DNA of 64,000 nt from Paraplanobispora takensis (GCF_016863195.1 NZ_BOOK01000027.1:62001-126000), one strand, 5' to 3'. Positions 32,783-40,397 are shown, counted from the stretch's first letter. Made by a program: numbers and translations. Notes: generated from the sequence alone by a model not told the origin.

Positions 32783-34117
32783 ATGAAGGCATTGCTGGTT
32801 CTCTTGAGTGTCGCCGCGACGGGTGCGCTGATCACGGTCCTGCTGATATTGCGGAGCGCGGCGGACGGCGATACGGGTGAGGAGCGCGCGGCCCCGGATT
32901 CCACCGTCACGGCCTCCGCCTCCCCCGTGGCCCGAAAGAGCGTGCTGCTGGATGTCGAGGGCGCCGTCATCGAGGAGTTCTCCGGCGACTGCACGGGCAG
33001 CGAGTACCCCCACCTCTGCCGGCATGTCAGAGAGCGGCTTCTCGCCGAGGACCCGCGCCTGCTCACCCGCGACGGCCTGACGATCCGGACGACGATCGAC
33101 CGGCGGCTCCAGCGGGCGGCGCAGCAGGCCATCGACGCCCGTGTCCACCGCGACGACCCGCAGATCGCCACCCAGGTCATGATCGTTCCGGGCGAAGGCG
33201 CCATCAGGGCCATGGCCGCCAGCCGCTGGGCCGCCGACGGGCCGGCCTTCCGGCAGGGCACGACCGCGATGCCCTACACCCTGACCGTCGCGCTCGCGGC
33301 CGGCCTGCGGTATGACGACGGCTTCCCCGTCTCGGACCAGTACCGCCCCCAGGACTCCGGGGCGTTCAAGAACTGCGCGGGCCAGGCTGTCGGTGAGCCG
33401 GCCCACGTCATCTTGAATCCGGAGAAGAAGGGGGACCGGTTCGTCACCCTGCGATCAGGCACCCGGGACGCGGTGAACACCTTCTACATGCGCTTGGAGG
33501 AGAAGGTCGGTCTGTGCGAGACCGTCAGGATGGCCGAGCGGCTCGGACTCAGGCGCGCCGACGGAGGGCCGCTCCGGGAGCTGGAGACGTTCACCCTGGG
33601 CATCGACGAGGTCGACCCCGTCTCGGTGGCCAACTCCTACGCGACCCTCGCCGCCCGCGGCCGTTTCTGTGAGCCGACGATGATCACGGAGATCCGGGAC
33701 GGCTCCGGTGCCCCGAGATCCTTCCCGCCGCGCTGCCGGCAGGTCCTGGACCCGGCGGTCGCCGACGCGGTCACCGGACTGCTGTCGGACGCCTTGGCGA
33801 AGAGCACGCTCAAGGGCCTCGGCCGTGAGGCGGCGGGCATGCCCGGCACGGTCGACGCCTTCCTCGCCGCCTGGTACGCCGGCTACACCCCCGGCCTGGC
33901 CTCGGCCGTCAGCCTCGGCGACCCCCGTGGGCACCAGTATCCGCTGTCCGACGTCACCATCGGCGGCCACCGCTACCCCCGGGTGGACGGCACGTCGATT
34001 CCCGCCCTGATCTGGAAGGAGGCGATGACCGAGGCGGTGCGGGGGACGCCCGAGACCGGCTTCACCCGGCCGGACGCCGCGCGCTTCGGCGCCTGCCACG
34101 ACGCCTGCCCGAACTGA
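32783..34117 (+). CDS. penicillin-binding-protein transpeptidase homologue, catalytically degenerate
   Basis: 444-aa membrane-anchored protein (helix residues 4-24) with the fold order of a PBP transpeptidase domain, but lacking all active-site motifs. SxxK becomes T160-T-A-M163 in RQGTTAMPYTL, SxN becomes A230-V-N232 in RDAVNTFYM, and KTGT becomes M353-P-G-T356 in AAGMPGTVDAFLAAWYAGYTP. Neighbouring scaffold such as RTTIDRRLQRAAQQAID and DPVSVANSYATLAARG is intact. The gene has an open frame and normal codon use, so it is a pseudo-enzyme rather than a decaying gene. It may bind peptidoglycan or partners without cross-linking. Confidence 0.85.
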   Translation: MKALLVLLSVAATGALITVLLILRSAADGDTGEERAAPDSTVTASASPVARKSVLLDVEGAVIEEFSGDCTGSEYPHLCRHVRERLLAEDPRLLTRDGLTIRTTIDRRLQRAAQQAIDARVHRDDPQIATQVMIVPGEGAIRAMAASRWAADGPAFRQGTTAMPYTLTVALAAGLRYDDGFPVSDQYRPQDSGAFKNCAGQAVGEPAHVILNPEKKGDRFVTLRSGTRDAVNTFYMRLEEKVGLCETVRMAERLGLRRADGGPLRELETFTLGIDEVDPVSVANSYATLAARGRFCEPTMITEIRDGSGAPRSFPPRCRQVLDPAVADAVTGLLSDALAKSTLKGLGREAAGMPGTVDAFLAAWYAGYTPGLASAVSLGDPRGHQYPLSDVTIGGHRYPRVDGTSIPALIWKEAMTEAVRGTPETGFTRPDAARFGACHDACPN

Positions 34118-34150
34118 CGGCCGCGGACCCGAACTCGCTGCGACCGGCGC

Positions 34151-34537
34151 TCAGCTCTGCGTGGAGATGCAGAACGGGTGGCCTGCGGGGTCCAGCAAGA
34201 CCCTCCGCTCCTCGGGATGCGGTTGGACCGGGGGTTCGGTGGCGCCCAGGGCCAGCATCCGCGCCTGAGCCGCCTCCAGGTCCTCGACTCCCAGCTCCAT
34301 GTGGGCCTGCTTGCCCTGGGAGGGGTCGGGCCAGGTCGGAGGCCGGTAGTCCGCCACCCGGATGAAGCCCAGCCCCGGTGAACCCTCCCGGCCGAGCAGG
34401 ACGAAGTCGTCGCTGGAGTAGACGACGGGCAGGCCGAGGGCCTCGCCGTAGAAACGGGCCAGCTCGACGGGGTCCGGGCAGTCGAAGTCGATCGACAGCA
34501 GACGGATCGCCGGTGCGGTTGTGATTTCCGTACTCAT
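34151..34537 (-). CDS. VOC family (glyoxalase/bleomycin resistance fold) protein
   Basis: 128-aa vicinal oxygen chelate protein: LLSIDFDCPDPVELARFYGEAL, LGFIRVADYRPP, MELGVEDLEAAQARMLALGA and VLLDPAGHPFCI are the paired beta-alpha-beta units. Metal ligands may include the Glu of MELGVED and the His of GHPFC. The function (metabolite or antibiotic binding) is unknown. It is divergent from a WYL-domain regulator with a 25-bp dyad between the genes, so it is a probable target. Confidence 0.9.
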   Translation of the reverse strand: MSTEITTAPAIRLLSIDFDCPDPVELARFYGEALGLPVVYSSDDFVLLGREGSPGLGFIRVADYRPPTWPDPSQGKQAHMELGVEDLEAAQARMLALGATEPPVQPHPEERRVLLDPAGHPFCISTQS

Positions 34538-34556
34538 GGGAGGGACACTAGGACCC

Positions 34557-34581
34557 GACCAGGACAGATCCGGTCCTGGTC
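34557..34581. promoter_or_regulatory. operator dyad GACCAGGAC-N7-GTCCTGGTC
   Basis: Perfect 9-bp inverted repeat in the 63-bp gap between the divergent VOC gene and the WYL regulator, 20 bp from each start. Likely binding site of the WYL/DeoR-type regulator. Confidence 0.75.
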
Positions 34582-34600
34582 ATGAGGAACACTGCGAGTT

Positions 34601-35557
34601 GTGATCAGCACTCCCGCCCGCCTGCTGCGACTGGTCTCGCTGCTGTCCGCACGGCCGGCCTGGACCTGCCGCGAACTGGCCGAGCGGATGGCGGTCACCG
34701 ACCGCACGGTGCGGCGGGACGTCGCCCGGCTGCGGGAGCTGGGCTACTGCATCGAGTCCGACCCCGGGCCCTGGGGCGGTTACCGGCTCGGCGGCGGCAC
34801 CCGGGTGCCGCCGCTGATCCTCGACGACGAGGAGGCGCTGGCCGTGGCCGTCGCCCTACGTGAGGCCGCGCTCAGCGGCGTCCTGGGCAGCGACCAGGCC
34901 GCGCTGTCGGCGCTGCTGAAACTGCGGCAGGTCCTGCCGCCTCGGATCGCCGACCGGCTGGCCGAGATGGACGCCACCGTCGTCCACACTCCCCGGCCGG
35001 AGGGGCCTCAAATCTCCCCCGGCGCGCTGCTGGAGCTGGCCGCCGCCTGTCGCCGTGGCGAGCGCGCCCGTCTGTCCTACCGCGACCATGCGGGCAAGGA
35101 CAGTGTCCGGGACGTCGACCCCTACCGCCTGGTGCACACGGGCCTGCGCTGGTATTTCGTCGCCCGGGACGTGGCCCGGGACCAGTGGCGGACGTTCCGG
35201 GCCGACCGGGTGGTGCACCTGCAGCCGACCGGACAGCCGGTCGAGCTCCTCGACCCGCCCGACCCGGCCCTGCTCGTCTCCCAGGGCATCGCCGGCGTCG
35301 TGTACCCCCTGTATGGGAGAGTCCGCCTCCCGCACCCCATGGACCGGGCTCTGCGGCTGGTGCCACCGACGATCGGCACCCATCACCCGGACGGGCCCGA
35401 TGCCACCATCGTCGAAATCGGCGCCAACGACGCCGGCCAGCTCGCCGACTATCTCCTCGGCCTGGGCACCCCGCTGCGAGTCCTGTCCCCGGACGAGGTC
35501 CGGGAAGCCCTGCTGCGCCGTACCCGCGAGTTGTCGGAGGCCAACGGGGGCGAATGA
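34601..35557 (+). CDS. WYL domain-containing transcriptional regulator (DeoR-like HTH)
   Basis: 318-aa regulator: N-terminal HTH_11 (WTCRELAERMAVTDRTVRRDVARL), a wing region GGYRLGGGTRVPPL, the helical segment with DEEALAVAVALREAA, and a WYL domain (RLSYRDHAGKDSVRDVDPYRLVHTGLRWYFVARD) that is thought to bind a ligand. GTG 34601 is the likely start. It probably represses the divergent VOC gene through the 34557-34581 dyad. The stop is 73 bp from the left border of the integrated element. Confidence 0.92.
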   Translation: MISTPARLLRLVSLLSARPAWTCRELAERMAVTDRTVRRDVARLRELGYCIESDPGPWGGYRLGGGTRVPPLILDDEEALAVAVALREAALSGVLGSDQAALSALLKLRQVLPPRIADRLAEMDATVVHTPRPEGPQISPGALLELAAACRRGERARLSYRDHAGKDSVRDVDPYRLVHTGLRWYFVARDVARDQWRTFRADRVVHLQPTGQPVELLDPPDPALLVSQGIAGVVYPLYGRVRLPHPMDRALRLVPPTIGTHHPDGPDATIVEIGANDAGQLADYLLGLGTPLRVLSPDEVREALLRRTRELSEANGGE

Positions 35558-35585
35558 CCGAACGAACCGGAAGATCCGGAAAGCA

Positions 35586-35626
35586 AGAAGGCCCTGAACG
35601 GCGTATCGCCTGTTCAAGGGCCTTCT
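35586..35626 (-). terminator. original terminator of the tRNA-Arg gene / 3' end of the WYL gene
   Basis: AGAAGGCCCTGAAC and GTTCAAGGGCCTTCT form a stem with one bulge; on the minus strand the stem is followed by TTGCTTTCC. It lies directly beyond attL, so before integration it stood downstream of tRNA-Arg. It can also end the WYL gene transcript. Confidence 0.6.
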
Positions 35627-35630
35627 GTGG

Positions 35631-35677
35631 GTGGCGCGGCCGAGAGGACTCGAACCCCTAACCTTCTGATCCGTAGT
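35631..35677. repeat. attL: 47-bp direct repeat (3' half of tRNA-Arg)
   Basis: Identical, base for base, to 55096-55142, where it is the 3' half of the complete tRNA-Arg(ACG). It begins GTGGCGCGGCCGAGAGGACT and ends CCGTAGT at the anticodon loop. This copy lacks the 5' half of the tRNA and so marks the left border of the element. Confidence 0.95.
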
Positions 35678-36058
35678 GGAAGCCTCACACGAACGAGCCA
35701 TATCGCTTGACCAGCAGGGGAGCACTGATCACCTCGCCAACAGCCCGAGTCTCGGCACGCATTCGGCATGATCAAGCCTGAGAGCCTCTGTGAGGCGATC
35801 GAATCCGGCGCATCAGGACGGTCGAGCCCGTACCCGAACGGCCCTCTACGACCATTCGAGGACGTCGATTCACCTGTGATCGTCCGTCGTAGGCTAGCGA
35901 AATCATGACCCAGTAAAACGGTAACGAGACTCCGGACCGGAGCATCGGATATTGACCGACTATCCCATCGGGGCCCCATCCCGCTTCAATACCGGCCTCC
36001 CACACCTGCACCGACCAGCGTCGCCACGCTGAAAAGAACCCATGTTCTACTTTTTCGA
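35678..36058. other. left end of element, no convincing gene
   Basis: 381 bp with short frames on the minus strand only (35772-36062 and 35614-35979); neither has good codon use, a ribosome-binding site or recognisable motifs. It holds the candidate integrase arm site at 35744-35775. The rest shows no hairpin or promoter that I can support. Confidence 0.6.
35744..35775 (+). promoter_or_regulatory. candidate integrase arm-type site (left)
   Basis: 32 bp matching 54966-54997 at 27 positions, in the same orientation; all five differences are transitions. It contains TCGGCA twice, 11 bp apart. Together with the right copy it would flank the core on both sides in the excised circle, the normal place for tyrosine-recombinase arm sites. 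Confidence 0.5.
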
Positions 36059-36739
36059 TCATCCCTCGCCTACCTTGAAGACCTTTTCTTCACTTCCTGC
36101 CGCCCCCCAGTCCGTGGTGACGTGCCCAACGAGACGATAAACGCCAGGACCAAGGGTAGAGATATTACTGACGCTGTTATTACATATCGTTCTCCTTGAA
36201 TAAACTGGAGTCTTATCTTTATATAAGATCACCCGGAGATAACATCCGCCGCTTAATGGCCCATCGTCTCCGGAAATCTTTGAGTCGAAGCCCCACTCCA
36301 TGGGGCTTCTAAACGTATCAGGGTTGATTCCTATCTTTCTCGATCCGTTCGCGTAAACCTTCAACTCTATCAGTAACAGATTGGTTAGGTCTGAAGGATC
36401 GGGTGTACTGCTAGAGAGAGCGGAGGCTGTGCGTTCAGTTGAGGAAGGAGATGGCATCGAAGGACTAGTTTCTGGACTAGTAGCAGACGTAGATTCTGCG
36501 CTTGGGATTATAGGGACTTCTGCACTGGGAATTACAGAAATACTTGCGCTGGCGCGCGAAGGTGAACCCGGACTCGCTTCCTTATTGGCGCCCCCTCCGC
36601 CACCGAGTAACGCGAAGGCGCCCTGCACGAGAGCTACGACGACTGCAAACAAGCCGGCAATGACAGCTGCGGCGACTGCTCCCTTGGCCCCACCGTCCAG
36701 CTCGCTAAACCATTTTCTGAACCCCTTCACAGTTCCCAC
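36059..36739 (-). CDS. membrane-anchored protein of unknown function (cargo)
   Basis: 226-aa protein with a short cytoplasmic N-terminus, one membrane helix (AAAVIAGLFAVVVALVQGAFALL, about residues 22-45), a Ser/Pro/Thr-rich stalk to about residue 110 and an extracellular beta-rich domain with a possible disulfide (GGCYLRVIL, RRTICNNSV). Base composition is clearly lower in GC than the chromosome, marking it as cargo. It is the last gene of a leftward pair with the lipoprotein gene upstream. The function is not recognised. Confidence 0.72.
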   Translation of the reverse strand: MGTVKGFRKWFSELDGGAKGAVAAAVIAGLFAVVVALVQGAFALLGGGGGANKEASPGSPSRASASISVIPSAEVPIIPSAESTSATSPETSPSMPSPSSTERTASALSSSTPDPSDLTNLLLIELKVYANGSRKIGINPDTFRSPMEWGFDSKISGDDGPLSGGCYLRVILYKDKTPVYSRRTICNNSVSNISTLGPGVYRLVGHVTTDWGAAGSEEKVFKVGEG

Positions 36740-36776
36740 CTAGTGTAGATATCCCACGTGGCACTCCCCTGGCCGT

Positions 36777-37448
36777 CTATAAAAACCGCTTACCGACAAT
36801 CCCTAAAAAACCACTCATTGCAGCATGAGCACATGGCTTGCCCGTCTGGCTAACTAAAAGGATGTCAGTTTTCTTAAATCGAGCACCGACTATGCATGTT
36901 CGGCTACTTGTGGTAGGAATGTCACCAGAATAGGAAAACCCGTCCTCTCCGTTAGGTATTTGAGTCGCGGATGAAGATCGTGCCCTATTCTGCATATAGT
37001 CGTTTATATACCTTTTTGCCGTCAGGTCATCGCTCATTTCCGCGATGATGATCGAGGCGTTCCCAATTTCGGATAAGGGCTTTTCTGTGCCGCCCGATGC
37101 CCGTGTACACTCGCTCCAGGATTGAACATTTGGGAATATAGATCTGATCACATAAGGCGCGTTGGAAGATCCCTCGCCAGCGCTTTCGGTCGATGTTAGG
37201 GTGACGTCTAAAGGCAGTCCTGCAAATACAGCTGCCGACGCAGGGGTGAGGATTTCACAGGCAAGCTTCCCGTCTCCGGGGGTAGGTGTTTCAATAGCAG
37301 GATCTTCTTTCGTCACAGGGTTCTGGCTACTGAGGCTCGGAGCCTGCGATGTCGAGTTATTAGATGGCGCCACCTGACTACTGCAGCTAGCAAGCATTGC
37401 AGCAGATGCCAGAGCAAGCGTAAATCCATACCCCGTATATAGTTTCAT
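36777..37448 (-). CDS. lipoprotein, DUF3558-like (cargo)
   Basis: 223-aa exported lipoprotein. The signal sequence LYTGYGFTLALASAAMLASC ends in the lipobox LASC; a Ser/Asn/Pro-rich linker follows. The LACEILTPASAAVFAGLPLDV segment resembles the first conserved part of DUF3558 lipoproteins common in actinomycetes. The start was set at ATG 37448 with GGAGGGG upstream, rather than the longer frame. GC is lower than in the chromosome. It lies 37 bp upstream of the membrane protein gene and is probably co-transcribed with it. Confidence 0.78.
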   Translation of the reverse strand: MKLYTGYGFTLALASAAMLASCSSQVAPSNNSTSQAPSLSSQNPVTKEDPAIETPTPGDGKLACEILTPASAAVFAGLPLDVTLTSTESAGEGSSNAPYVIRSIFPNVQSWSECTRASGGTEKPLSEIGNASIIIAEMSDDLTAKRYINDYMQNRARSSSATQIPNGEDGFSYSGDIPTTSSRTCIVGARFKKTDILLVSQTGKPCAHAAMSGFLGIVGKRFL

Positions 37449-37477
37449 TGAGCCCCTCCGACACATTCTCCATCTAA

Positions 37478-37906
37478 TCAAGGCCGGGATTGCACCATTT
37501 GTCCCATTTTGTTCCACTGTGAACTGAAGTCGTTTGATGTTAATCGCGTTAAGGGTGGCAAGTGTTTCTTGAGTGCTAGATTTATGGCTTTTGTCTTATA
37601 TGTCGATTCTGTCACTTTCGGATGTAGAATGATTTTGAGTACGGCTGAGGGTCTGGTCCAGCCGTCTACCAACTCACTGATAGCCCTGACATCGAGCTGG
37701 ATAGGGCCGTGGAGCTGTTCCGCCAGGCTGGCCAAGACGGGTGAGCCAACCGCATCGAGCGCCATGCTTCGCCAGCTCGATGGTGCGGCCACTCGCAAGA
37801 CTGATCCATAGTCCGCGGCTCCGCACTGTGGACAGCGTCGTGAGGGCACAGTCACGTAGGGCGAGCAGCGTCGTTGGCTTCGATCTTCCCGTCCGAGGAT
37901 CACCAT
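37478..37906 (-). CDS. hypothetical zinc-ribbon protein (cargo)
   Basis: 142-aa protein starting at ATG 37906; an ATG at 37999 would add 31 residues without a better signal. A CPQCGAADYGS motif, with a further upstream Cys (RRCSPY), suggests one zinc ribbon; the rest is a helical segment with HGPIQLDVRAISELVDGW and a basic C-terminus. GC is low. The function is unknown. An overlapping frame on the plus strand (37509-37811) is less likely to be the gene. Confidence 0.5.
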   Translation of the reverse strand: MVILGREDRSQRRCSPYVTVPSRRCPQCGAADYGSVLRVAAPSSWRSMALDAVGSPVLASLAEQLHGPIQLDVRAISELVDGWTRPSAVLKIILHPKVTESTYKTKAINLALKKHLPPLTRLTSNDFSSQWNKMGQMVQSRP

Positions 37907-38010
37907 GGCGACCACCGCAAAGCTGAACTCTGACCAAGAGCCCACCCCGTGCTGTTGAGCGGTAACCAGCCCAGGCTGACCAGGACCATAAGAAGGCAAC
38001 CCATGCAGAT

Positions 38011-38790
38011 ATGCCCTGGGTCCCGCATAAGACGTCTTACCTGATTCCGGTGTACGGAGAGGAAGCTAAGGTTACACTTCGTATCGTGAATATCGAGTGG
38101 TGCATTAACCGTTTAGAAGCTTACTGTGACGCGCTTCTTACGCTTGATAATGCCTCATACGCCAACACCAGTCATCAAGCCACCGAAGAAGCAGAGCAGC
38201 TCGTTCTCCGCTTATCGCCAACAGCTCATACCATTATGCAGCGCCTGGATCCGGAATTAGCGGCGCGCTACAGCTGGGACAGCCGATGGGAAATAAGACA
38301 ACATGCAAATGTTGCACTTGGCATGCTGATAGACCTCCGAGAGGTCGAGGAAAACCTAGGGCCCAAAGGTCCGTCAATTCATGCATCACAACTCCACCCA
38401 TGGGTATGGGACGCCGCTTCTACGTTTTGGGATGCCGGCCATCATCGGGAAGCTGTAGAGCAGGCAGCAAGGGCGATCAGCGCTCATGCCCAGGCGAAGC
38501 TAGGAAGAAAGGACATCTCTGAAGGAAACCTTTTAAAGCAAGGCTTTACACGAGAAGATCCAAGACCTGGAGCGCCGCGCTTCAGATTCCCTGGGGACCG
38601 AAACACCGAGACTTGGAAAAGCCGTCAGGAAGGGGCAGTCGCGTTTTCCTCAGGATGCTTCACTGGGATCCGAAACGTCGCCGTTCACCAACACACACTT
38701 GATTGGGACGAGCAAGAAGCCTTGGAGTATCTGACAGCATTCAGCGTGTTAGCGCGATGGATAGATACATGTCAGGTCGAAACTGCTTGA
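38011..38790 (+). CDS. TIGR02391 (Ymh)-family protein, possible defence cargo
   Basis: 259-aa cytosolic protein. The C-terminal half carries the family pattern: LHPWVWDAASTFWDAGHHREAVEQAARAI, a GNLLKQGF segment, then SGCFTGIRNVAVH with the conserved Gly-x-Arg-Asn and His. These domains are found beside restriction and abortive systems and on mobile elements; their biochemical role is not settled. The N-terminal half (about 1-125) is helical and unrecognised. It is one of the few rightward genes in the cargo block, with lower GC than the transfer operon. Confidence 0.75.
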   Translation: MPWVPHKTSYLIPVYGEEAKVTLRIVNIEWCINRLEAYCDALLTLDNASYANTSHQATEEAEQLVLRLSPTAHTIMQRLDPELAARYSWDSRWEIRQHANVALGMLIDLREVEENLGPKGPSIHASQLHPWVWDAASTFWDAGHHREAVEQAARAISAHAQAKLGRKDISEGNLLKQGFTREDPRPGAPRFRFPGDRNTETWKSRQEGAVAFSSGCFTGIRNVAVHQHTLDWDEQEALEYLTAFSVLARWIDTCQVETA

Positions 38791-38929
38791 CTTCTTGAGC
38801 TGGCACGTGAGACGAGTCAAGGCCAACCCTAACGGCCCACTCCAGGCTTCAAAGGGGCGCCAGCTTCCGTGCACTGAACCTGTTGTCAGCGTCAGCCGTT
38901 GAGGCCGACCTCCGCTTGCCCGGATCCGG

Positions 38930-39172
38930 CTAATCCTCAGCTGCAGGCACCTGGACGATGACCTCCCCATGGGTTCGGCCACAGGTGACCTGATAGCCAG
39001 CCCGGGTTAACACCTCTCCCAACGCCAACCGGATCGCCGCGCAGATGGAGCTGTGGTGGGCCAGCTCCTCGGACAGAGCCCGGACCGCCGATATTCGACT
39101 GATCACTATGCCCACGTCCGGGTCATGGTGCACCTGCAGGCCGCCTTCGGTGTGCAGCGCGGCCGCATCCAC
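38930..39172 (-). CDS. small hypothetical protein
   Basis: 80-aa frame starting at GTG 39172 (no clear ribosome-binding site). It has DPDVGIVISRISAVRALSEELAHHSSICAAIRLALGEVL, an amphipathic helical core, and an acidic end. It lies 23 bp after the gene at 39196-39741 on the same strand and may be the last gene of that leftward operon. No family was recognised. The stretch 38791-38929 beyond it shows nothing. Confidence 0.5.
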   Translation of the reverse strand: MDAAALHTEGGLQVHHDPDVGIVISRISAVRALSEELAHHSSICAAIRLALGEVLTRAGYQVTCGRTHGEVIVQVPAAED

Positions 39173-39195
39173 GACGAATCCGACATCACCAGGTA

Positions 39196-39741
39196 CTAAT
39201 GATCCAGGATCTTCGGATCAATTGTGAGGGGCTCGTCGGGGTACTCGTACATTCCCGAAAGTGCGGGGGCGAACGCTTCGAGGTGCTGTCTCCAAAGCTC
39301 TCCAAGCGCATCCCTGGCCGGTCCATCCGTAAGGGTCAGGAACCTAAAGTGGCGAAGACCGTGAAGGAGCACGTCAATATGCCGAGGCGTCGGCTCGCCA
39401 GTCGCCGGAGTGGGTACCGGGCGCCCTACGGAGCTTGCAAGCTCCGGAGAGATGGGGGTGGCATCTGCCCAGTTCTGTCTTGCTAGGCCAGGCGCATTGA
39501 GGGCTGCGATGTAGGTCAGGACGACATGCCCATCTTCTGCTCGCCAACTTGTTGAGTGAATGACACGCAGGCTGTCACCCACATTCTGCTGATCGAGAAT
39601 GAGTTGGACTTCTTCGCGGGGCCCGGTGTCATAGGGGACATTTCCGCTACGCCAGGCATCTAGCCCGCTAACAAGCCATAGTCCTATTTCGTCGGCCGCT
39701 ACGGGCCAGACCTCTATCCGCACCTTTGCTGTTTCGTTCAC
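39196..39741 (-). CDS. hypothetical protein of the AICE regulatory module
   Basis: 181-aa soluble protein: KVRIEVWPVAADEIGLWLVSG at the N-terminus and a HIDVLLHGLRHFRFLTLTDGPARDALGELW helix near the C-terminus. The start overlaps the stop of the HTH gene by 4 bp, so both are translationally coupled. Proteins of this kind recur next to HTH regulators on actinomycete elements, but the role is unknown. It shares the leaderless leftward promoter at 40056-40084. Confidence 0.7.
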   Translation of the reverse strand: MNETAKVRIEVWPVAADEIGLWLVSGLDAWRSGNVPYDTGPREEVQLILDQQNVGDSLRVIHSTSWRAEDGHVVLTYIAALNAPGLARQNWADATPISPELASSVGRPVPTPATGEPTPRHIDVLLHGLRHFRFLTLTDGPARDALGELWRQHLEAFAPALSGMYEYPDEPLTIDPKILDH

Positions 39742-40049
39742 TGATTTCCTCCTTGTTCGCCCTGCTTGGCTGCGCGGATTATCTGTCCCGCCCTAGTTTT
39801 ACTCATTCCCCACCTCTCAGCTAGGACGCTCAGGCTCAATTTTTCCTTCTCGTAGATCTGTGCAGCGATCTGCGATCGCAAGGCCGTCAGTTGCTCATAC
39901 AGCTTGCGAACGTGCTCGCTCACGTCATCCACGCGCCGGAATGCCCTATCGAGGTCCTGGTCACCCAACACAGCTCGCTCGGTGCGCTCGGTGGCTGCGG
40001 TGAAGGCATGCAGAAGCGAGGACAGTCGCTTGTCCTCCTCGTCACTCAT
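39738..40049 (-). CDS. HTH regulator of the element (probable repressor)
   Basis: 103-aa protein. A coiled-coil-like middle (EHVRKLYEQLTALRSQIAAQIY) is followed by a C-terminal HTH, LSVLAERWGMSKTRAGQIIRAAKQ. The start is ATG 40049, because a TAGGAT -10 box lies 6 bp upstream (leaderless), and ATG 40055 would overlap the -10 box. Three CGTGCAGGGG sites lie between this gene and the transfer operon; they overlap both promoters and are its likely operators. It would keep the transfer operon off and regulate itself. Confidence 0.75.
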   Translation of the reverse strand: MSDEEDKRLSSLLHAFTAATERTERAVLGDQDLDRAFRRVDDVSEHVRKLYEQLTALRSQIAAQIYEKEKLSLSVLAERWGMSKTRAGQIIRAAKQGEQGGNQ

Positions 40050-40055
40050 GCGCAC

Positions 40056-40084
40056 ATCCTACGTGCAGGGGCTCTTGCCGTGAA
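40056..40084 (-). promoter_or_regulatory. leftward promoter TTCACG-N17-TAGGAT
   Basis: On the minus strand, -35 TTCACG (40084-40079), a 17-bp spacer and -10 TAGGAT (40061-40056). The ATG at 40049 falls at the expected start of transcription, giving a leaderless repressor mRNA. The operator copy 40062-40071 lies in the spacer. Confidence 0.65.
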
Positions 40085-40162
40085 GGTGCACTTTCCGGAA
40101 AGGGCCCCTTGCCGATTCGTGCAGGGGTGGTTTACGGTAGAGGCGTGCAGGACCCCTGCACG
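40062..40162. promoter_or_regulatory. three CGTGCAGGGG operator copies in the divergent control region
   Basis: Copies at 40062-40071 (+), 40118-40127 (+) and 40162-40153 (-). The last is half of a dyad CGTGCAGG-ACC-CCTGCACG (40144-40162). They cover the spacers of both promoters and the expected transcription start of the rightward one. A CTTTCCGGAAAG palindrome (40091-40102) lies between. This is a classic repressor layout. Confidence 0.75.
40109..40138 (+). promoter_or_regulatory. rightward promoter TTGCCG-N18-TACGGT of the transfer/replication operon
   Basis: -35 TTGCCG (40109-40114), 18-bp spacer containing an operator copy, -10 TACGGT (40133-40138). The third operator dyad starts 6 bp after the -10 box. 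It drives the genes from 40196 rightward. Confidence 0.68.
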
Positions 40163-40195
40163 AGACGTACCGCCCTCGACCAAAGGATGTTTCCG

Positions 40196-40369
40196 ATGCT
40201 TCCCACCCCGAAAGCGACCGGCCGCTTTCTCCCGACCTTGCTCCTGGTCCTGGCGCTGATCTTCATCGTCCGGCAGCCCGAGAAGGCCGCGGCCTTCGCT
40301 ACCAGCGCCCTGAACGGCTTGATTGCGCTGGCCGATGCCATCGGCACCTTCGCCAGCAACTTCGGCTGA
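40196..40369 (+). CDS. small membrane protein, first gene of the transfer operon
   Basis: 57-aa protein starting at ATG 40196, with AAAGG 8 bp upstream; ATG 40187 overlaps that site. One hydrophobic helix (FLPTLLLVLALIFIV, residues 13-27) is followed by an Ala-rich amphipathic stretch. No family was recognised. The gene opens the main operon directly after the operators. Confidence 0.65.
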   Translation: MLPTPKATGRFLPTLLLVLALIFIVRQPEKAAAFATSALNGLIALADAIGTFASNFG

Positions 40370-40397
40370 CCCGACCACAGACAAGGAGCCCACCATC

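Noticed and set aside
35772-36062. 96-codon minus-strand frame at the left end of the element
   Set aside because: No ribosome-binding site, poor codon pattern, no motif; it covers the candidate arm-type site.
37509-37811. 100-codon plus-strand frame opposite the zinc-ribbon gene
   Set aside because: No start signal; the minus-strand frame has a CxxC pair and fits the neighbouring leftward genes better.
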